From Paenibacillus dokdonensis (GTDB taxonomy: Bacteria; Bacillota; Bacilli; Paenibacillales; Paenibacillaceae), in contig NZ_STGQ01000001.1 of assembly GCF_004916975.1 (NCBI RefSeq), positions 1,388,993 through 1,452,992 of the forward strand: a stretch of DNA of 64,000 nucleotides. Reading direction: 5' to 3'. Under the pieces are notes generated by a model. That model saw only the letters and a program-made list of their open reading frames with translations, was not told the origin of the DNA and made no database searches. Each line of letters opens with the position of its first letter. Positions within the stretch are counted from its first letter, which is position 1. Below, piece after piece: positions 8,887 to 19,077 of this stretch. Made by a program: the position numbers and the translations under genes.

Positions 8887-10983
8887 ATGGAAAGTCGTGT
8901 TGAAATGCAGTTGGGTGGAAGACCCCTTATTCTTGAAACGGGACGTCTCGCAAAGCAGGCCAATGGCGCTGTGATGGTCCGTTACGGGGAAACAGCTGTT
9001 CTTTGTACTGTAACTGCTTCAAGTGAACCTAAGGATCTGGACTTTTTTCCGCTGACCGTAAACTATGAGGAAAGATTGTATGCGGTAGGTAAAATTCCAG
9101 GAGGATTTATCAAACGTGAAGGCCGTCCAAGTGAAAAGGCGATTCTTTCAAGTCGTCTCACGGACCGTCCAATCCGTCCACTCTTCCCTGAAGGATTCCG
9201 TAATGATGTACAAGTCCTTAATCTGGTGATGAGCGTGGATCAGGATTGTTCACCGGAAATCGCGGCAATGATCGGAACCTCGGCATCACTCAGCGTCTCT
9301 GATGTGCCGTTTAATGGTCCGATTGGCGGTGTAGTGGTTGGCCGTATCGACGGACAATTCATTATCAACCCAACCATCGCTCAGCAGGAAGTCAGCGACG
9401 TGTACGTGGTTGTTTCCGGTACCAAAGATGCGATTATGATGGTTGAAGCGGAAGCGAACGAAGTGCCGGAAGATATTATGCTGGAAGCAATTATGTTCGG
9501 CCATGATGAAATCAAGAAAATCGTTGCAGTGATTGAAGAATTGGTTGGAAAAGTTGGCAAAGCGAAAATGGAAGTCAAACTGCATGCGGTTGACGCTGAA
9601 GCGAACAAGCAGGTCCGTGAATTTGCGGAAGCCCGTTTGGTTGAAGCTGTGCGCATTGCTGAGAAGCATGCACGTCAGGATGCAATTGACGCCATTAACG
9701 ATGAAACCGTAACTTACTTCGAACAGCAATACATAGAGACTCCAGAGCTCTTAGGCGACGTAAAAGAAGTTCTCCATGATATTGTAAAAGAAGAAGTCAG
9801 ACGCCTGATCACGCATGATAAGGTTCGTCCTGACGGCCGTAAACTGGATGAAATCCGTCCGATCGAATGTGATACCAGCATTCTGCCACGGACGCATGGT
9901 ACTGGTTTGTTTACACGCGGTCAAACACAGGCGCTTAGCGTATGTACGCTTGGAGCACTTGGCGACGTGCAGATTCTCGATGGAATCGACCTGCAGGAAA
10001 CCAAACGCTTTATGCACCATTACAACTTCCCGCCGTTCAGTGTTGGCGAAGCCCGTCCGCTCCGTGCACCAGGACGCCGCGAGATCGGTCATGGCGCACT
10101 AGGCGAAAGAGCATTGTCTAAGGTGATACCTTCTGAAACGGAATTCCCATATACCATTCGTCTGGTTTCTGAAGTACTGGAATCCAACGGTTCGACTTCC
10201 CAGGCAAGTATTTGCGCAAGCACACTGGCCATGATGGATGCAGGTGTGCCGATCAAAGCTCCGGTTGCAGGCGTTGCGATGGGTCTGATCAAGGACGGCG
10301 AGCATGTGTCCATTCTGACAGACATTCAAGGCATGGAAGACCATCTGGGTGATATGGACTTTAAAGTAGCCGGTACTGCAGAAGGCGTAACCGCCATTCA
10401 AATGGATATCAAAATTGACGGTATTGACCGCCAGATTTTGCAGGATGCCCTGAAGCAGGCCAAAGAAGGACGCATGTTCATTTTGGGTAAAATGATGGAA
10501 GCCATCCAGCAGCCAAGAGAATCTTTGTCGCCTTATGCGCCTAAGATTGATGTTATGAACATTAACCCGGACAAAATCCGTGATGTTATTGGTGCAGGCG
10601 GTAAAATCATCAATAAGATTATTGAAGAAACCGGTGTTAAAATTGATATTGAACAGGATGGCCGTGTATTCATCGCTTCCGCTAACGAAGAAATGAACAA
10701 GAAGGCTCGTTCCATTATCGAAGGCATCGTTCGCGAAGTGCAGGTTGGCGAAATTTACGTCGGCACAGTGAAACGCGTTGAGAAATTCGGAGCTTTCGTC
10801 GAAATTCTTCCGAACAAAGAGGGTCTGGTACACATTTCCCAACTGTCCACCGAGCGTGTGGCGAAGGTTGAGGATGTTGTCGCTATTGGCGATTCGATTA
10901 CCGTGAAGGTGACCGAAATCGACCAGCAGGGTCGTATCAACCTGTCCCGTAAAGCCGTGTTGACAGCAGAAACCAAAGCGTAA
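8887..10983 (+). CDS. pnp: Polyribonucleotide nucleotidyltransferase (PNPase)
   Basis: PNPase degrades RNA 3' to 5' by phosphorolysis. The 698-residue protein has two RNase PH domains joined by a helical domain, a KH domain with the GAGGK loop (GxxG), and a C-terminal S1 domain ([18 protein letters not shown]). I start at the ATG at 8887, where AAAAGGAGGG is 6 nt upstream and the usual N-terminus begins; the longer frame from 8869 contains the ribosome binding site. A T-rich terminator follows the stop. Confidence 0.97.
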   Translation: MESRVEMQLGGRPLILETGRLAKQANGAVMVRYGETAVLCTVTASSEPKDLDFFPLTVNYEERLYAVGKIPGGFIKREGRPSEKAILSSRLTDRPIRPLFPEGFRNDVQVLNLVMSVDQDCSPEIAAMIGTSASLSVSDVPFNGPIGGVVVGRIDGQFIINPTIAQQEVSDVYVVVSGTKDAIMMVEAEANEVPEDIMLEAIMFGHDEIKKIVAVIEELVGKVGKAKMEVKLHAVDAEANKQVREFAEARLVEAVRIAEKHARQDAIDAINDETVTYFEQQYIETPELLGDVKEVLHDIVKEEVRRLITHDKVRPDGRKLDEIRPIECDTSILPRTHGTGLFTRGQTQALSVCTLGALGDVQILDGIDLQETKRFMHHYNFPPFSVGEARPLRAPGRREIGHGALGERALSKVIPSETEFPYTIRLVSEVLESNGSTSQASICASTLAMMDAGVPIKAPVAGVAMGLIKDGEHVSILTDIQGMEDHLGDMDFKVAGTAEGVTAIQMDIKIDGIDRQILQDALKQAKEGRMFILGKMMEAIQQPRESLSPYAPKIDVMNINPDKIRDVIGAGGKIINKIIEETGVKIDIEQDGRVFIASANEEMNKKARSIIEGIVREVQVGEIYVGTVKRVEKFGAFVEILPNKEGLVHISQLSTERVAKVEDVVAIGDSITVKVTEIDQQGRINLSRKAVLTAETKA

Positions 10984-11038
10984 GCTGTTCGGCATTTCAA
11001 TTTTATGACAGTTCAACAAGACTAACAGGTCTTGCGAA

Positions 11039-11074
11039 AGAGGCAGAATGTAACCACTTCTGGCTCTTTTTTTT
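11039..11074 (+). terminator. Rho-independent terminator after pnp
   Basis: The arms 11039-11048 and 11058-11067 pair over 10 positions with one mismatch and are followed by eight Ts. Confidence 0.85.
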
Positions 11075-11180
11075 CAAAATTCTGTTATTCGCATGGTGTC
11101 CGAACGTTCTTCTCCATATCATATTCCGATGGACTTGTTCATATGATGGGACAAAGCGGGTAAGGGAGATGAGCGGAGCT

Positions 11181-12170
11181 ATGAACGGAAGAAAGGGTGC
11201 GGTATTGCTGGCCTGTTTTGCAACCGTGGTGGGGATTGGCCAGACCGGTGTTGTTGGCGAATATATTCAGGAGGCCAGACAACAGCCGGCGGCAGTCAGC
11301 ACATGGGGTCCCAAGGTGAATGATCTGAAGCAGCAGGATCCCCTCTATAAACAGATCCTTGAAAAGAGAGAACAGACCCGGATTCAGCCTGTGGACGCGG
11401 TACTAGACCGTGTATGGAAGGCGATTCCCGGTTATAATGGACTGGAAATTGATGCGGAAGAGACTTATAAGCAGGCCAAGGCGGCCCGGTCCTCCTCTCC
11501 GATTACATATGTATACCGTCAAATCCCCCCAAAGGTAAGTCTTGAGGATTTGGGGGCAGAGCCGATTTATCGGGGAAATCCCAATAAGCCCATGGTTGGG
11601 CTTATGATCAATGTGGCTTGGGGCAACGAGTTCATCGTTCCGATGCTGGATATATTGGATGAAGAGAAGGTAAAGGCTACCTTCTTTTTTGATGGAAGCT
11701 GGTTGAAAAAGAATCCGGAGCTGGCGAAGGAAATTCAAAAGCGCGGTCATGAGCTTGAAAACCATGCTTACACCCATCCCAATATGAGCCAGCTTAGCGA
11801 GTATCGCGCCTCTATGGAAATCAGCAAAACGCAGAAGCTCCTTAAGGAGAGTCTGGGTGTGGAAAATACTTGGTTCGCGCCGCCGTCGGGGGATTTTAAT
11901 CAACAAACGGTTAAGATTGCCGCCGGCCTCGGTCTGAAAACAGTCTTATGGACGCTGGATACCGTAGATTGGCGCAATCCCTCACCGGAATCGGTTGTGA
12001 ATAAAATTTCGAACAAAGTTCAGGCAGGCACCCTTATTCTGATGCACCCGACTGCGTCTTCGTCCAAATCGCTGCAGGGCATGATCAGGGTTATTAAGAA
12101 GAGAGGTCTGGTTCCGGGGACGGTCAGCCAAACACTTTCACCTGAACGTATCATCCCGCCAACCAGTTGA
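11181..12170 (+). CDS. ylxY: YlxY-like polysaccharide deacetylase-fold protein
   Basis: A 329-residue exported protein of the NodB polysaccharide deacetylase superfamily, found after pnp as ylxY is in B. subtilis. An N-terminal hydrophobic segment (about residues 6-25) looks like a signal anchor. The NodB domain starts near residue 140. The usual first motif TFDDG is replaced by MINVAWG, so the catalytic base aspartate appears to be missing, while the zinc-type motif HAYTHP is present. An upstream ATG at 11169 directly abuts the AAGGGAG site; the ATG at 11181 is better spaced. In B. subtilis the gene is linked to sporulation. A non-catalytic or altered activity is inferred. Confidence 0.85.
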   Translation: MNGRKGAVLLACFATVVGIGQTGVVGEYIQEARQQPAAVSTWGPKVNDLKQQDPLYKQILEKREQTRIQPVDAVLDRVWKAIPGYNGLEIDAEETYKQAKAARSSSPITYVYRQIPPKVSLEDLGAEPIYRGNPNKPMVGLMINVAWGNEFIVPMLDILDEEKVKATFFFDGSWLKKNPELAKEIQKRGHELENHAYTHPNMSQLSEYRASMEISKTQKLLKESLGVENTWFAPPSGDFNQQTVKIAAGLGLKTVLWTLDTVDWRNPSPESVVNKISNKVQAGTLILMHPTASSSKSLQGMIRVIKKRGLVPGTVSQTLSPERIIPPTS

Positions 12171-12248
12171 GCGGGAACATGTTATTTGGTAGGATAGGGA
12201 ATGCGTCAAATGCCATTGGATTGATATCATTTTAGGAGGGCCTATCGC

Positions 12249-13517
12249 GTGAAAAAAATAAAGCTTACCAACGGCCTTAGAGTTGTAATGGAAAAAATAC
12301 CGACATGCAGGTCCGTTTCTTTTGGTATTTGGGTTAAAACGGGTTCACGTCATGAAAACCCCGACAATAACGGAGTTTCGCATTTTATCGAGCATATGCT
12401 TTTTAAAGGTACAGAGCGTTTTGATGCAAAAGACATAGCGGAGCAGTTTGATGCCATCGGCGGCAATGTGAACGCATTTACGTCGAAGGAGTACACATGC
12501 TATTATGCCAAAGTTTTGGATGAACATCTGCCAATTGCGGTGGATATGCTGTCCGATATGTTCTTCCGTTCCACACTGGATGAGGGAGAGCTCACCAAAG
12601 AAAAGAATGTAATACTTGAGGAAATATCCATGTACGAAGATACGCCGGATGACCTTGTGCATGATTTGATGGCCAAAGCGGTATACGGCGACCATCCGCT
12701 CGCTTACCCGATTCTGGGGACGAAGCAGCAGCTTGATCCAATGGGACCGGCGGAGCTGAAAGCATATATGAACGAGCATTATACCATTGAAAATACAGTT
12801 GTCAGCGTAGCGGGCAATATTGACGATAATGTCGTAGAACTGTTGGAGCGCCACTTTGGCCAATTCAATAACCATAGTGAAGTCAAAGAAATCGAGACAC
12901 CAGGTTTCCACAGCAATCTTTTATATCACAAAAAGAAGACGGAGCAGAACCATATCTGCCTCTCGTTGCCCGGCTGTTCCATTCATGACCCGCTTCAATA
13001 TGCCATGATTTTGCTGAACAACACCATCGGCGGCGGAATGAGTTCGAGGCTCTTTCAGGAGATTCGTGAAAAAAGAGGTCTGGCGTATTCTGTGTATTCT
13101 TACCACAGTTCTAATGAAGATAGCGGGTTGTTTACCGTGTACGCAGGTACAGCGCCAAAACAAACCAAAGAAGTGCTGGATTTGACCAAGGATGTGCTGT
13201 CTGACATTGCCCGGAACGGCATTACGGAAGACGAGCTGAAGAAGGGTAAGGAACAGCTGAAGGGGAGCTTGATTCTCAGTCTTGAGGGAACGGGCAGCCG
13301 GATGAATCGTCTCGGCAAAAATGAACTCATGCTGGGCAAGCATAATACCCTGGATGAAATGATCGAAAAAATTGAGAATGTCAGCATGAAGGATGTCGAC
13401 GCTGTGCTGGACAGATTGTTCAGCGAGCCTTTTGCACTAGCCATGGTTGGAGCATCAGATAAAGCGATTGCTGGACTTAGAAGGGATGATCTTGTTGCAT
13501 TACGTTCAAATTCATAA
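12249..13517 (+). CDS. mlpA: M16-family zinc peptidase (MlpA/YmxG)
   Basis: A 422-residue insulinase/processing-peptidase family protein equivalent to B. subtilis MlpA (YmxG). The inverted zinc motif HxxEH is intact at H45-E48-H49, with the third ligand in VILEEI around E124, so it should be an active peptidase. It starts at a GTG preceded by AGGAGGG about 10 nt upstream. The C-terminal domain has the [10 protein letters not shown] motif. Its 3' end overlaps the likely dut start. Its substrate is not apparent from the sequence. Confidence 0.93.
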   Translation: MKKIKLTNGLRVVMEKIPTCRSVSFGIWVKTGSRHENPDNNGVSHFIEHMLFKGTERFDAKDIAEQFDAIGGNVNAFTSKEYTCYYAKVLDEHLPIAVDMLSDMFFRSTLDEGELTKEKNVILEEISMYEDTPDDLVHDLMAKAVYGDHPLAYPILGTKQQLDPMGPAELKAYMNEHYTIENTVVSVAGNIDDNVVELLERHFGQFNNHSEVKEIETPGFHSNLLYHKKKTEQNHICLSLPGCSIHDPLQYAMILLNNTIGGGMSSRLFQEIREKRGLAYSVYSYHSSNEDSGLFTVYAGTAPKQTKEVLDLTKDVLSDIARNGITEDELKKGKEQLKGSLILSLEGTGSRMNRLGKNELMLGKHNTLDEMIEKIENVSMKDVDAVLDRLFSEPFALAMVGASDKAIAGLRRDDLVALRSNS

Positions 13518-13938
13518 ACTCCCCGGTCATGAAGATGTGCCGCTTCCGCAGAAAATGTCTTCTTCTGCATCAGGTTACGACCTGTACGCAGCCGTAGAGG
13601 AGGAGATTGTGCTGCATCCAGGTGAGCGCAAGCTGATTCCAACAGGTTTTGCTCTAGCCATGCCTGAAGGGCTTGAAGCGCAGATCCGTCCGCGAAGTGG
13701 ACTGGCTATGAAGCATGGAATTACCTGCTTGAATACACCTGGAACGATTGATGCGGATTACCGGGGTGAGGTGAAAGTGCTTCTCATTAATCTGGGCCAG
13801 GAATCCTTTGCAATTGTACGCAATGAACGGATCGCCCAGATGGTTTTTCAAGAGGTGCCACAGGTTCAGTTTGAACAAGTGGAAACACTGTCCGAGACGG
13901 TACGCGGTACCGGTGGATTTGGTCATACAGGTAAATAA
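13492..13938 (+). CDS. dut: Deoxyuridine 5'-triphosphate nucleotidohydrolase
   Basis: dUTPase hydrolyses dUTP to dUMP, keeping uracil out of DNA and supplying thymidylate synthesis. All five trimeric dUTPase motifs are present in order: [35 protein letters not shown] and the C-terminal [10 protein letters not shown]. The start is uncertain. An ATG at 13486 touches the GAAGGG site; TTG codons at 13492 and 13495 are better spaced, and 13492 gives 148 residues, the usual length. All options overlap the end of mlpA. A terminator follows directly, so it closes this transcription unit. Confidence 0.93.
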   Translation: MLHYVQIHKLPGHEDVPLPQKMSSSASGYDLYAAVEEEIVLHPGERKLIPTGFALAMPEGLEAQIRPRSGLAMKHGITCLNTPGTIDADYRGEVKVLLINLGQESFAIVRNERIAQMVFQEVPQVQFEQVETLSETVRGTGGFGHTGK

Positions 13939-13947
13939 CAAGATGAG

Positions 13948-13992
13948 GTCTGCCCTGTTCCTTTTTATGGAACTTCCGGTAGACTTTTTTTT
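13948..13992 (+). terminator. Rho-independent terminator after dut
   Basis: GTCTGCC (13948-13954) pairs with GGTAGAC (13978-13984), enclosing a GTTCC/GGAAC stem, followed by eight Ts. Confidence 0.9.
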
Positions 13993-14022
13993 GTTTTTCT
14001 CCGCCTCTTGTTCAGGCGTTTT

Positions 14023-14051
14023 CACCGAATGCTAGGCTGCAGCATAAGATG
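14023..14051 (+). promoter_or_regulatory. Candidate sigma-K promoter for dpaAB
   Basis: CACC (14023-14026) is followed after 16 nt by CATAAGATG (14043-14051), close to the sigma-K pattern ACm / CATAnnnTA. The B. subtilis dpaAB (spoVF) operon is known to be sigma-K dependent. The -10 ends in TG and not TA, so this is a candidate only. Confidence 0.5.
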
Positions 14052-14088
14052 CTCCATAACAGTGCTTTTTGAAAGGAGTGACATCCTT

Positions 14089-14988
14089 ATGCTGACAGGA
14101 GTCCAAATCGTATTCCTAGGCGGGGATGCGCGTCAGATCGAGGTGATCCGTAAATGTTCGGAGATGGATGCCACCGTCAGTGTTGTCGGCTTTGACAATC
14201 TGAAGCAGAAGCTCCAGGGAGTGACCAGGGATCATTTGACGGCTGAGCTGCTTGCTGCCGCGGATGTCCTGGTCCTTCCTGTTGTGGGTTGCGATGATAA
14301 TGGCATCATCCATACGCAGTTCTCGAATGAGCCGCTCAAGCTTCAGGATGAACATATGGCATCATTGCGCAAGGGCTGCAAGGTATACACGGGCATGGCG
14401 AAACCTTATCTGCGCAGTCTGTGCGCGCATCATGAAATCAAGCTGGTTGAATTGCTGGACCGCGATGAAGTGGCGATCAGCAATTCCATTCCGACCGCTG
14501 AGGGCGCGCTTGTTATGGCTATTCAGAACACGGATTTTACGATACATGGATCGGATTGCATGGTGCTTGGTCTAGGCAGAACCGGCTTTACAATGGCCAA
14601 AAGTTTGCAGGGTCTGGGAGCAAAAGTCAAGGTGGGAGTCCGTGCCGAAAAGGATATCGCGCGGGCGGAGGTCATGGGCTGGGAGCCTTTTCTGACAAGG
14701 GATTTGACGGATCATGTGAGCAATATTGACTTGATTTTTAACACGATTCCGACTATGATAGTCACAGCGCAAATCCTGTCTAAAATGCCTACAAGCACCG
14801 TCATTATTGACCTTGCTTCCGCTCCCGGAGGATGCGATTTCCGGTATGCGGAGAAGCGGGGGATTAAGGCGCTGCTTGCCCCTGGTCTTCCCGGAATCGT
14901 AGCTCCCAAAACAGCTGGTCTGATTATTGCCAACACGCTGGTACAGTTGATTTCGGATGAGTTCAAGACTCGGGGGGATGTAGAATGA
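14089..14988 (+). CDS. dpaA: Dipicolinate synthase subunit A
   Basis: DpaA (SpoVFA) and DpaB together oxidise a dihydrodipicolinate-derived intermediate to dipicolinic acid in the mother cell; dipicolinate is then loaded into the spore core. The protein is 299 residues and starts MLTG with the IVFLGGDARQ dinucleotide-fold segment; a second nucleotide-binding loop, LGLGRTG, lies near residue 158. I use the ATG at 14089 behind GAAAGGAGTGA; the frame back to 14008 has no ribosome binding site and is not part of the family. It overlaps dpaB by 4 nt. Confidence 0.96.
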   Translation: MLTGVQIVFLGGDARQIEVIRKCSEMDATVSVVGFDNLKQKLQGVTRDHLTAELLAAADVLVLPVVGCDDNGIIHTQFSNEPLKLQDEHMASLRKGCKVYTGMAKPYLRSLCAHHEIKLVELLDRDEVAISNSIPTAEGALVMAIQNTDFTIHGSDCMVLGLGRTGFTMAKSLQGLGAKVKVGVRAEKDIARAEVMGWEPFLTRDLTDHVSNIDLIFNTIPTMIVTAQILSKMPTSTVIIDLASAPGGCDFRYAEKRGIKALLAPGLPGIVAPKTAGLIIANTLVQLISDEFKTRGDVE

Positions 14989-15581
14989 ATTGGCAGGGTA
15001 AGACGGTAGGTTACGCGATCACAGGATCTCACTGCACACTTGAAGAAATTATGCCGCAGGTGAAGCGGTTTGTGGATGAAGGTGCCAAGGTGGTGCCGAT
15101 CGTATCCAATTCGGTGCAAGTGACGGATACGCGCTTTGGAACGGCCAAAAATTGGCTGCAGCAGTTGAAAGATATTACGGGTAGTGATATTATTTCAACA
15201 ATTGTTGAAGCAGAACCGCTGGGACCGTCCAAATTACTGGATGTACTGGTGATTGCCCCGTGCACTGGAAATACAACAAGCAAGCTGGCAAACGCGATGA
15301 CAGATAGTCCGGTTCTTATGGCCGCCAAGGCTCAGATGAGAAACCTGCGTCCGCTAGTGCTGGCTATTTCCACGAATGACGGACTTGGGCTGAATGCAGC
15401 CAATATCGCCAAGCTTTTAGTGACGAAAAATATTTACTTTGTTCCTTTCGGCCAGGATAGTCCGCATCAGAAACCAAATTCACTGGTAGCTCATATGGAT
15501 TTAATTCCTGAGGCATGTTACGCCGCACTGGAAGGAAGACAGCTTCAACCTATGATTCTTCAGCGGATTTTCTCAGCTTAA
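14985..15581 (+). CDS. dpaB: Dipicolinate synthase subunit B
   Basis: DpaB (SpoVFB) is the flavoprotein-like partner of DpaA for dipicolinate synthesis. The 198-residue protein has the ITGSHCTLEE start, the APCTGNTTSKLANA motif and the NAMTDSPVLMAAKA segment typical of this family and of related phosphopantothenoylcysteine decarboxylase-fold proteins. It starts with ATG overlapping the dpaA stop (ATGA), so the two are translationally coupled. It is followed by asd with a gap of about 50 nt. Confidence 0.96.
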   Translation: MNWQGKTVGYAITGSHCTLEEIMPQVKRFVDEGAKVVPIVSNSVQVTDTRFGTAKNWLQQLKDITGSDIISTIVEAEPLGPSKLLDVLVIAPCTGNTTSKLANAMTDSPVLMAAKAQMRNLRPLVLAISTNDGLGLNAANIAKLLVTKNIYFVPFGQDSPHQKPNSLVAHMDLIPEACYAALEGRQLQPMILQRIFSA

Positions 15582-15631
15582 TTGCTACTATGATAGAGAA
15601 ATAGTCATCATTGATAAGGGGAGATACGGCA

Positions 15632-16678
15632 ATGAGCAATCAGAAGTTTAATGTCGCGGTTGTAGGAGCGACGGGAGCAGTCGGAGAGCAAATATTGGGT
15701 CTGTTGGATAAACGGGAATTCCCGATTTTCAATCTGAAATTGCTGTCTTCTGTACGTTCTGCAGGCACGATCATTAACTTTAAAGGTCAAGACATAACAG
15801 TAGAAGAAGCAACCCCTGAAAGTTTTGAAGGCATTGATATTGCTCTGTTCAGCGCCGGGGGGGATGTCAGCAAAGAGCTTGCACCCCACGCTGTCCGGCT
15901 TGGAGCGGTTTGCATAGACAACACCAACGCTTTTCGCATGGATCCGAACACACCGCTGGTTGTACCAGAGGTTAATCCGGAGCAAATTGATGAACATAAT
16001 GGCATTATCGCCAATCCGAACTGCTCGACCATCCAAATGGTGGCTGCACTTAAGCCTCTGCAGGATGCATACGGCATTTCACGCATTATCGTTTCCACCT
16101 ATCAGGCGGTTTCCGGTGCAGGCACTCGTGCAATTGACGAGATGCTTCGCCAAAGCAAAGAGGTTCTTGAGGGTAATGAGATTAAACCGGATATTTTGCC
16201 GGTGGGTTCACTACCCGTGAAGCATCAGATTGCTTTTAACGCGATTCCGCAAATTGATAAGTTCCTGGATAACGGCTATACGCTTGAAGAAATGAAAATG
16301 GTACGAGAAACAAAAAAAATTATGCGTGATGAATCGATTGATGTAACAGCAACCTGTGTCCGTATTCCTGTTGTTTACGGTCACTCGGAATCTGTATATG
16401 TCGAACTTAAGAAGGACTTTGAACTTGAAGACGTAAGAGACCTATTGGCGGAATCGCCAGGAATAACCGTTATGGATGATCCGGCTTCCCAAATCTATCC
16501 GCTTGCGACCGATGCCGCAGGAAAACCGGACGTTTTTGTAGGGCGTTTGCGCCGAGACCTTGGTGAGAGCAAAGCCCTTAACATGTGGATTGTCTCTGAT
16601 AATCTAATAAAGGGTGCAGCATGGAATGCTGTGCAAATTGCTGAGATTATTGCAGCCAAACGCTCCGCGTGTTCTTAG
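15632..16678 (+). CDS. asd: Aspartate-semialdehyde dehydrogenase
   Basis: Asd reduces aspartyl phosphate to aspartate semialdehyde, the branch point to lysine/diaminopimelate, threonine and methionine. The 348-residue protein has the NADP loop VGATGAVGE, the catalytic cysteine C131 in NPNCSTIQ, and the GAGTRAIDE segment. I chose the ATG at 15632 because the family begins at this point and AAGGGGAG lies just upstream. It lies with dapG and dapA as in the B. subtilis dpaA-dpaB-asd-dapG-dapA cluster, linking lysine-pathway precursors to dipicolinate. Confidence 0.97.
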   Translation: MSNQKFNVAVVGATGAVGEQILGLLDKREFPIFNLKLLSSVRSAGTIINFKGQDITVEEATPESFEGIDIALFSAGGDVSKELAPHAVRLGAVCIDNTNAFRMDPNTPLVVPEVNPEQIDEHNGIIANPNCSTIQMVAALKPLQDAYGISRIIVSTYQAVSGAGTRAIDEMLRQSKEVLEGNEIKPDILPVGSLPVKHQIAFNAIPQIDKFLDNGYTLEEMKMVRETKKIMRDESIDVTATCVRIPVVYGHSESVYVELKKDFELEDVRDLLAESPGITVMDDPASQIYPLATDAAGKPDVFVGRLRRDLGESKALNMWIVSDNLIKGAAWNAVQIAEIIAAKRSACS

Positions 16679-16696
16679 TCGTATGGAGGAATGGAA

Positions 16697-17914
16697 ATGA
16701 GTATTTTAGTTCAAAAATTCGGTGGTACTTCACTTTCTACACCGCAGGCAAGAGAACTTGTCATCAAACACATCAAGCGTGAGCTTTCCGCTGGATATCA
16801 GCTCGTTGTCGTGGTGTCTGCTATGGGGCGCAAGGGCGAGCCTTATGCTACCGACACGCTTCTGGACTGGGCAGCCCAGAACGGTGACGCTCTGCCTGCA
16901 CGCGAGCGGGATTTACTGCTGTGCTGTGGTGAAATCATTTCAGCAACCACGCTCTGTACCCTCTTGGAGCACGAAGGAGTAAAATCAATCGTGTTGACGG
17001 GTGCCCAGGCAGGCTTCCTCACGGATGATCATTACGGTAATGCCCGAATCAAGGATGTTCGTCCTGAACGGGTTGTTACGGAACTCGAAACGCATCAAGT
17101 TGTGATCGTAACCGGCTTCCAGGGACAAACGGAATCAGGTGACTTCACGACCTTGGGAAGAGGCGGAAGTGATACTTCGGCTACGGCATTGGGTGCTGCG
17201 CTTCATGCTGAAATGGTGGATATATACACAGATGTGAACGGGATTTTGACCGCAGATCCAAGAATCGTGGAGGATGCGAGACCGCTGCCGGTTGTCAGCT
17301 ATGCTGAAATTTGCAACATGGCCCAGTATGGCGCTAAGGTCATTCATCCGCGGGCAGTAGAGATCGCTATGCAATCCCAAATCCCGGTTCGGGTGCGTTC
17401 TACATTCTCTGAGGACGAAGGCACACTGGTTACCCAGCCGGAAGGCTTCAAAGACGTTCAACAGGGAATAATGGATCGTTATGTAACGGGCATAGCCTAT
17501 GTAAGCAATGTGACGCAGATTACGGTGGATTGTGAAGGGGTAGGGCATAATCTTCAGCTTCAGGTTTTCAAGGCGATGGCTGGAAATTCCATCAGCGTTG
17601 ACTTTATAAATGTAACCCCTACGGGAGCCGTCTATACCGTGTTTGACTTCGATTCAGACCGTGCCGTTACGGTTCTTCGAGATCTGGGACTCAGCCCCAA
17701 AGCTCTTTCCGGATGTGCAAAGGTCTCAGTCATTGGCGGTGGCATTAATGGAGTACCCGGCATCATGGCCAAAATTGTAGAGTCACTCAGTGAACAAAAT
17801 ATACAAATCCTGCAATCTGCGGATTCAAATACAACGATATGGGTGCTTGTTAAAAAAGAAGATATGGTGCAGGCATTGCGTGCTCTTCATACCAAATTTG
17901 AACTTCACCGTTAA
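16697..17914 (+). CDS. dapG: Aspartate kinase I
   Basis: DapG phosphorylates aspartate as the first step toward diaminopimelate and lysine. The 405-residue protein begins ILVQKFGGTSL, carries the GRGGSDTSA catalytic segment, and ends with two ACT domains (from about residue 265 to the end) containing the ILQSADSNTTIW motif. In B. subtilis DapG is the diaminopimelate-sensitive isozyme. GGAGG is 7 nt before the ATG at 16697; another ATG two codons upstream abuts that site and is less likely. No lysine riboswitch is seen upstream. Confidence 0.95.
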   Translation: MSILVQKFGGTSLSTPQARELVIKHIKRELSAGYQLVVVVSAMGRKGEPYATDTLLDWAAQNGDALPARERDLLLCCGEIISATTLCTLLEHEGVKSIVLTGAQAGFLTDDHYGNARIKDVRPERVVTELETHQVVIVTGFQGQTESGDFTTLGRGGSDTSATALGAALHAEMVDIYTDVNGILTADPRIVEDARPLPVVSYAEICNMAQYGAKVIHPRAVEIAMQSQIPVRVRSTFSEDEGTLVTQPEGFKDVQQGIMDRYVTGIAYVSNVTQITVDCEGVGHNLQLQVFKAMAGNSISVDFINVTPTGAVYTVFDFDSDRAVTVLRDLGLSPKALSGCAKVSVIGGGINGVPGIMAKIVESLSEQNIQILQSADSNTTIWVLVKKEDMVQALRALHTKFELHR

Positions 17915-17967
17915 ATATCAAATTACTACTTCATGAGCATGCCCTATCGTTTGAGGAGGTTATACAA

Positions 17968-18849
17968 GTGGATTTCGGAAGACTGATTACAGCCATGATC
18001 ACGCCTTTTGACGAGAACGGGAAAATCAACTGGGCGGAAACGTCAAAAATCATTGATTATTTGATTGAAGAACAAAAATCGGATTCTCTTGTGATTTGCG
18101 GTACAACGGGCGAATCGCCAACACTCCACGAGGAAGAAAAGCTTGAGTTGTTTGCATTCGCGCTCGAGCATGCCAAAGGCCGCTGCAAAATTATTGCGGG
18201 TACCGGCAGCAACAGCACCGAGCATTCGATCCATCTGACACAGGAAGCTGAAAAGCTGGGTGTCGATGGAGCTTTGCTGGTTGTGCCTTATTATAATAAG
18301 CCCAGCCAGGAAGGGATATACCGTCATTTCGAAGCGATAGCTCGCAGCACAAATCTTCCAGTCATGCTGTATAATGTTCCTGGACGTACGGTAGCAAGCA
18401 TCAGTGCACAAACGACGCTTCGTCTTGCTGAGATTCCGAACATTGTGGCTACAAAGGAATGTGCATCCATCGAGCAGGTAACACAAATTGCTGCAGGCGC
18501 ACCGGACTCTTTCAGGGTTTATTCAGGTGATGATGCTTCAACATTGCCTGCATTAGCTGTTGGAGCTTACGGGATCGTTAGTGTAGCAAGCCATATCATC
18601 GGAGCCTCCATGAAGGATATGATTCAAGCGTATTTGAATGGTGAGATTGCCGGGGCAACGAAGATTCATCAGAAGCTCTTCCCGGTATTTAAGGGTTTGT
18701 TCGAATGCCCTGCACCGGTACCTAATCCTTCGGCTCTGAAATATGCGCTGAATGAGCTGGGTCATTCGGTGGGGGGAGTCCGTTTGCCTCTGATTGATCC
18801 TAGTGAATCGGAAGCAGCATTTATCCGCGAACTGATAGCTTCTTTGTAA
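17968..18849 (+). CDS. dapA: 4-hydroxy-tetrahydrodipicolinate synthase
   Basis: DapA condenses pyruvate with aspartate semialdehyde; its product goes to diaminopimelate for the wall or to dipicolinate through DpaAB. The 293-residue protein has the catalytic features T46-T47 (GTTGES), Y135 in LYNVPGRT and the Schiff-base lysine K163 in ATKECA. It starts at a GTG behind GAGGAGG with a 9-nt spacer. A strong terminator follows, ending the dpa-dap cluster. Confidence 0.97.
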   Translation: MDFGRLITAMITPFDENGKINWAETSKIIDYLIEEQKSDSLVICGTTGESPTLHEEEKLELFAFALEHAKGRCKIIAGTGSNSTEHSIHLTQEAEKLGVDGALLVVPYYNKPSQEGIYRHFEAIARSTNLPVMLYNVPGRTVASISAQTTLRLAEIPNIVATKECASIEQVTQIAAGAPDSFRVYSGDDASTLPALAVGAYGIVSVASHIIGASMKDMIQAYLNGEIAGATKIHQKLFPVFKGLFECPAPVPNPSALKYALNELGHSVGGVRLPLIDPSESEAAFIRELIASL

Positions 18850-18877
18850 TACCGCGAATAACTCAAAAAAATGGTGA

Positions 18878-18907
18878 ACAGCGTCCGTTGCGGGCGCTGT
18901 TTTTTTG
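18878..18907 (+). terminator. Rho-independent terminator after dapA
   Basis: A 10-bp stem (18878-18887 with 18891-18900) and a 3-nt loop are followed by six Ts. Confidence 0.93.
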
Positions 18908-18958
18908 CAAATAACGCCTACTTTTTTTGGGTACGATAACTCTTACTTGGAGGGTGAC

Positions 18959-18988
18959 TTGTGTTTTGCGTTTTTAATCATGTATAAT
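18959..18988 (+). promoter_or_regulatory. Promoter upstream of RNase J gene
   Basis: TTGTGT (18959-18964) and a perfect TATAAT (18983-18988) are spaced by 18 nt, about 90 nt before the RNase J start. The 228-nt gap after dapA otherwise holds only the dapA terminator. Confidence 0.6.
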
Positions 18989-19077
18989 GAGGTCAAGTGA
19001 CTGGGTGCGGTATATTTTTGAAATATAAATACTATAAAATGGTACGACGTCCAAAACCATAGGAGGTTTAGATTCAT

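Noticed and set aside
10099..11019. 306-codon minus-strand frame over pnp
   Set aside because: Antisense to the conserved KH-S1 part of PNPase; phenylalanine- and asparagine-rich shadow with no start signal.
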